A stretch of DNA of 7,335 nucleotides from Candidatus Falkowbacteria bacterium CG10_big_fil_rev_8_21_14_0_10_44_15 (lineage in GTDB: Bacteria; Patescibacteriota; Patescibacteriia; Patescibacteriales; XYC2-FULL-47-12): the NCBI GenBank assembly GCA_002773575.1, contig PFAT01000029.1:1-7335 (forward strand). The letters run 5' to 3'. This document shows positions 4,462 through 7,335 of the stretch, in pieces. Made by a program: the position numbers and the translations under genes. The number at the start of each line of letters is the position of its first letter. Positions within the stretch are counted from its first letter, which is position 1. The notes below the pieces were generated by a model. That model was not told the DNA's origin. It ran no database searches and was given only the letters and a program-made list of their open reading frames with translations.

Positions 4462-7044
4462 ATGAGATCACTAGAAAATTTCAACTACATAGAACAATTC
4501 ACTGGAGTCAAACCTGACATCCAGGAGATTGAACGTATTCAAAAAGAACAAAGCCCAGAGGAGATATCGGCAGAAAAACGCCTGCAAGAATTGTATGCGA
4601 AGGAATTACTAGCCGGAAATGTCGAGGGCATAACGCAATTAGAAAGCCAATTCGGCACAACTTTTAAAATGGATGGCGGTGATCTTCAGGTTTTTTATAC
4701 AAAGATTCTTGTTGAAGATGTTCCCAATAAAGCAGGACTGATAAACTTTTTGTTGTCCCGAACAAATATCACTCCCGCACCAGAGATAATTATTGCTCAT
4801 TACAAGAGTGAAGATTTCAAACTCAGCGATGAGGAAATAGAGATTTTGAAAGTCCTAAGATCGAATGAATCCCTTCAAAATGCAATTGAGCAAATAGACT
4901 TAGATAAAGCCGCAGAAATCACAGAACATAATCTTATACGATATATAAAATTCTTGGGTACGGAAACATCCGAATTATTTCCACATACCTACGAAAAAGC
5001 TTTTGAGCAAATCACAAGTAAATTGACAGAGAATCAAGATATAGCAGACTACTTCGTAGAAAATTTAGGATACTACTACCAAGAGCCGTGGGTTGCCGAA
5101 AATGTTGCTAAGGCGATACAAGAATACTCGGTTGCTCAAAAATTTGTGTATGCGACTCAAAACGATCAGACTATTTGGAAAGATGAGCCATGGGTTAGTG
5201 ACATACTCACCAAGGCGAACGAGATAGTCGCAAAGCATAAAGCACAATTTCCAGATGAAGATTGGCAAGATCAAGACTCGGGCTCATATGGGTATAGCCA
5301 CGACAACGAAGGATTCAGCGAAACTGATCCTTATGAGAACCATCCATGGCGTTTTGATAGTCAGAAAATACACCTTGCTTCTGCGATATCTGAGTTAATG
5401 GCTGGGGCCTTAAATACTAAAGAAATAGAAGCTTTAAGTATAAATGCTCAAGAGGCGGGTCCAATTTTAGCAAAGATCAATGAGCAAATTAGTACCGCCT
5501 ATGACAAATTTTTAGAAGGTGTAAGAACCAATAAAAATATAAAAGATGACGACAGAAACGCCCTGATTGATCCAGAAAGTAGTGAAATAAAAATGTCATC
5601 ATTGCTTGATAATGTTCGATCTTTTATTGCAAGATACTTAGTGCAAAGTGTGGAGGGCGACGTAACTAAATTTTCTGAACTCGGCGATTTAAGTAAAGAC
5701 ATTGAACGTATTCTGCAAGAAGGATTTAAGCGTTATATAAAAATACACGAAGTCGACGTTCCTTTGTACGACAAGCTTTATGAGGAATTTGATAACTTGC
5801 GAGAAACAGGAAGATATCCGCTTGAAGTATTTTTAGGCCGTGATGGTATTTACGCTTATATTGGTAGACGAACGCAGGACGTCGCGCGTCGAAGAAAACT
5901 CGGATTAGAGGGCAGAAAAAAACTAAAAGAGTCCGGAGAGATACTAGAGATTCATCCAAAGTATACTGTCTATCCCAGATACTTTAGAGACAATATAAAT
6001 TACGAGACTAAAAAGCAATTCCTACAACAAGAAGGAATCAGTGCCGATGCCGATCCTCTTTTCTACGATACCGGCTATACGGGTACCATACCTGAACAAA
6101 TCATGCGTGTAATGGACTTCGATAGCGAGGATATTGAACGCAGAATAAGATTACTCTCTGCCCCAAGCGTCCATCGCCGAGTAAAAGGTATTCCAGAGAA
6201 TGCTCGATCAGAAATTATTGAATACATTGAACACAATGCGAAGCTCGAAGAAACTGCCGAGGGTCTTTTGATTGAAGAAAAAACTGGGAAAATACGTCAC
6301 GTTGCTAAGCCAACTAGCCCCGAAGAGCAGTTTTATTTTATGATGGTAAAACAAGCCGTTGCGCGACACTATTGGCTTCAAGAACAGTTACACCATGAGC
6401 CATCAGGAAATATCAATCTGGACTCGGAACACTATACGATTCGCATACGACAAGACTACGCTCAACTTCTCCCCAAAGAGTTTATGAGCGATCCAAAAAC
6501 ATTCTTTGAACAACATGGAGAATTATTAAAAGGTAGTAAGGGTGAGGGAGAATATCCTGACGAAGAAGTTGTATTATTCAAATTAACAGACGGAACAGAG
6601 ATCGTCGCTAAGCGCATCGAGCTTCGTAAGGCTAAAGAGGCTCGAAAAGAATTTGCCATATTGATTGCCGCTAAAAAGGCCGGTTTGCCAACCGCAGACC
6701 CTGTTGGCTTCCTATCTGGTAAGGAAGACAAAGATGGTAGTTATCTCTTGATGAAAAAAATTGAGGGTCGTTCTGGTAGGAAATTTGAAAAAGAATTGAA
6801 AGAGAGTGGAAAATATTCTGAAGATCAAATTAAAGGTATTATGCAAATTGTGGTAGAAAAGAACAAAGAGATGGCTGAATTGTTTAGGACAAGTCTTAAA
6901 ATCGATAAGCGATGGAGAATCAAGGATACTATTATCGAATTTAATGAGGAAACTGGAGAGGTGGAAGCAGTAATTCCAATTGACTGGGAGCGAGCACAGA
7001 ACTTTAATCCTAGTACACCAAAAGAAATAGATGAGCTCACTTAA
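4462..7044 (+). CDS. Multidomain protein: solenoid N-terminus, RDG/DTGYTGT domain, degenerate kinase-like C-terminus
   Basis: No named family is recognised for this 860-residue protein. Residues 1-115 continue the 34-residue units of the upstream protein (FTGVKPD at 13-19, QFGTTF at 63-68, NITPAPEI at 102-109). Residues 120-400 are mostly helical, with a duplicated EPWV motif at 208 and 242, exactly 34 apart, and an acidic, Tyr/Ser-rich stretch at 264-295. Residues 440-560 hold a compact alpha/beta-looking domain with EVFLGRDGIYAYIGRR (455-470) and FYDTGYTGTIPEQI (534-547). Residues 690-850 look like a protein-kinase/APH-type fold: a glycine-containing loop (691-697), VAK with K717 as the beta-3 lysine, E726 or E730 on the next helix, a hinge-like LLMKKIEG (762-769) and IPIDWE with D841 in the DFG-like position. 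The usual HxD...N catalytic loop is not evident, so it may be inactive or unusual. There is no signal peptide. The start lies 5 bases after the gene 2 stop without a Shine-Dalgarno, so translational coupling is likely. Confidence 0.88.
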   Translation: MRSLENFNYIEQFTGVKPDIQEIERIQKEQSPEEISAEKRLQELYAKELLAGNVEGITQLESQFGTTFKMDGGDLQVFYTKILVEDVPNKAGLINFLLSRTNITPAPEIIIAHYKSEDFKLSDEEIEILKVLRSNESLQNAIEQIDLDKAAEITEHNLIRYIKFLGTETSELFPHTYEKAFEQITSKLTENQDIADYFVENLGYYYQEPWVAENVAKAIQEYSVAQKFVYATQNDQTIWKDEPWVSDILTKANEIVAKHKAQFPDEDWQDQDSGSYGYSHDNEGFSETDPYENHPWRFDSQKIHLASAISELMAGALNTKEIEALSINAQEAGPILAKINEQISTAYDKFLEGVRTNKNIKDDDRNALIDPESSEIKMSSLLDNVRSFIARYLVQSVEGDVTKFSELGDLSKDIERILQEGFKRYIKIHEVDVPLYDKLYEEFDNLRETGRYPLEVFLGRDGIYAYIGRRTQDVARRRKLGLEGRKKLKESGEILEIHPKYTVYPRYFRDNINYETKKQFLQQEGISADADPLFYDTGYTGTIPEQIMRVMDFDSEDIERRIRLLSAPSVHRRVKGIPENARSEIIEYIEHNAKLEETAEGLLIEEKTGKIRHVAKPTSPEEQFYFMMVKQAVARHYWLQEQLHHEPSGNINLDSEHYTIRIRQDYAQLLPKEFMSDPKTFFEQHGELLKGSKGEGEYPDEEVVLFKLTDGTEIVAKRIELRKAKEARKEFAILIAAKKAGLPTADPVGFLSGKEDKDGSYLLMKKIEGRSGRKFEKELKESGKYSEDQIKGIMQIVVEKNKEMAELFRTSLKIDKRWRIKDTIIEFNEETGEVEAVIPIDWERAQNFNPSTPKEIDELT

Positions 7045-7090
7045 AATAATAGTCCCGCCGTCCCGCCGAAAAGTTTTGGGGGCGAAGCCC

Positions 7091-7149
7091 AAGCAGGCGG
7101 GCAAAAAGGAAGGGGGTTGGGGGGAAGGAATTTTTTTGCCCGACTGCTT
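7091..7149 (+). terminator. Large hairpin downstream of the operon, possible terminator
   Basis: AAGCAGGCGGGCAAAAA (7091-7107) pairs with 7133-7149 at 16 of 17 positions; the exception is G7097 opposite A7143. The stem begins 46 bases after the last stop codon and is preceded by a small GGGC-GAA-GCCC hairpin (about 7079-7090). The loop on this strand is made of G-runs. As the first strong structure after the operon it is the best candidate for 3'-end formation, but the 3' side lacks a terminal U-run, so it is not a classical intrinsic terminator. Confidence 0.4.
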
Positions 7150-7170
7150 CCGTTCCCGTTCCGTTTGAGA

Positions 7171-7218
7171 AAAGGAAAAGCGGAAGGGGGGTTTGGGGGG
7201 GAATTCCGCTTTTCCTTT
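7171..7218 (+). repeat. Hairpin 2 of right repeat (15-bp stem with compensatory changes)
   Basis: Positions 7171-7185 pair perfectly with 7204-7218 around an 18-base loop of G-runs and TTT. Compared with the left copy, pairs G7174-C7215 and A7173-T7216 have both swapped from A-T and G-C while keeping complementarity. The nested loop hairpin of the left copy is absent. Confidence 0.8.
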
Positions 7219-7248
7219 GCGAAATCAAATTGAGGCCAGTCCCGCCAC

Positions 7249-7271
7249 CTGCCCGAATACTTGGAGGGCAG
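7249..7271 (+). repeat. Hairpin 1 of right repeat (6-bp stem)
   Basis: CTGCCC (7249-7254) pairs with GGGCAG (7266-7271) around an 11-base loop. The innermost pair is C-G here and T-A in the left copy, so the change is compensated. The loop sequence itself (GAATACTTGGA) is conserved between the copies apart from orientation and one base. Confidence 0.7.
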
Positions 7272-7335
7272 AACACCACAGAAAAATACTCTTTTCATTA
7301 AAAGAAGAAAAAATCGGGCGCGCGCAAAATGAAAA

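Larger units (their letters stand above)
7052..7335 (-). repeat. Right arm of the ~300-bp inverted repeat (continues past window)
   Basis: This is the inverted counterpart of 67-382. It begins with GTCCCGCCGTCCCGCCG, 7 bases after the gene 3 stop, and is still matching at the last base of the window (7335 corresponds to 67). It contains the three stems of the left arm in reverse order: 7091-7107 with 7133-7149, 7171-7185 with 7204-7218, and 7249-7254 with 7266-7271. The spacer with the alternating GC core is at 7296-7331. By comparison with the left end, a further head-to-head copy should follow beyond the window. An open frame starting MKRVFFCG is present on the - strand, but its downstream part is frame-shifted relative to the left copy. 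Confidence 0.9.

Noticed and set aside
4445..4464. Programmed ribosomal frameshift joining genes 2 and 3
   Set aside because: There is no X XXY YYZ slippery heptamer in the right frame. A -1 slip at AAA 4451-4453 would place the tRNA on TAA, and the A5 run lies after the stop, so fission or an indel is simpler.
4462..7044. HipA-type toxin kinase
   Set aside because: The HipB-like regulator makes this tempting, but the kinase-like domain lacks recognisable HipA motifs and catalytic loop, and the N-terminal architecture is unrelated.

Overview
The window holds a compact three-gene operon on the + strand. It is enclosed by two long, inverted, GC-rich, hairpin-forming repeats. Genes are AT-rich, Shine-Dalgarno signals are weak or absent, and the intergenic DNA is packed with long C/G-run hairpins. 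This combination suggests an uncultivated bacterium of the Patescibacteria (CPR) type. That placement is an inference from style; no phylogenetic marker is present.

Layout: positions 1-62 are the end of one repeat copy. Positions 63-103 are an asymmetric spacer with an alternating GC core, and 104-382 are the left repeat arm. Positions 383-560 contain a small hairpin and an AT-rich promoter/operator region. Then come an Xre-family regulator (561-770), a 1226-residue helical-repeat protein (776-4456) and an 860-residue multidomain protein (4462-7044). The right repeat arm (7052-7335) starts 7 bases after the last stop, runs in the opposite orientation to the left arm, and continues past the window edge.

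The large protein is a solenoid of about 30 degenerate units of roughly 34 residues. Each unit ends in a TG[IV]xP-like turn and resembles a pentatricopeptide (PPR) or TPR helical hairpin. The third protein begins with the second half of one such unit and a few more units. It continues with an unidentified helical region, a domain with RDG and DTGYTGT motifs, and a C-terminal domain that looks like a kinase-fold domain without a recognisable HxD catalytic loop. The last repeat unit of gene 2 is completed by the first residues of gene 3, and one extra A at the junction would fuse them into a single frame of about 2089 codons. The two proteins are therefore probably two halves of one ancestral protein and likely act together in the cytoplasm, under control of the Xre protein. 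The biological role is unknown; a defence, toxin-antitoxin-like or RNA-binding regulatory role is only a hypothesis.

The flanking repeats are notable in themselves. Two of their hairpin stems carry compensatory base-pair changes between the left and right copies, and their largest length difference lies in a hairpin loop. This implies selection on folded structure rather than on any encoded peptide.
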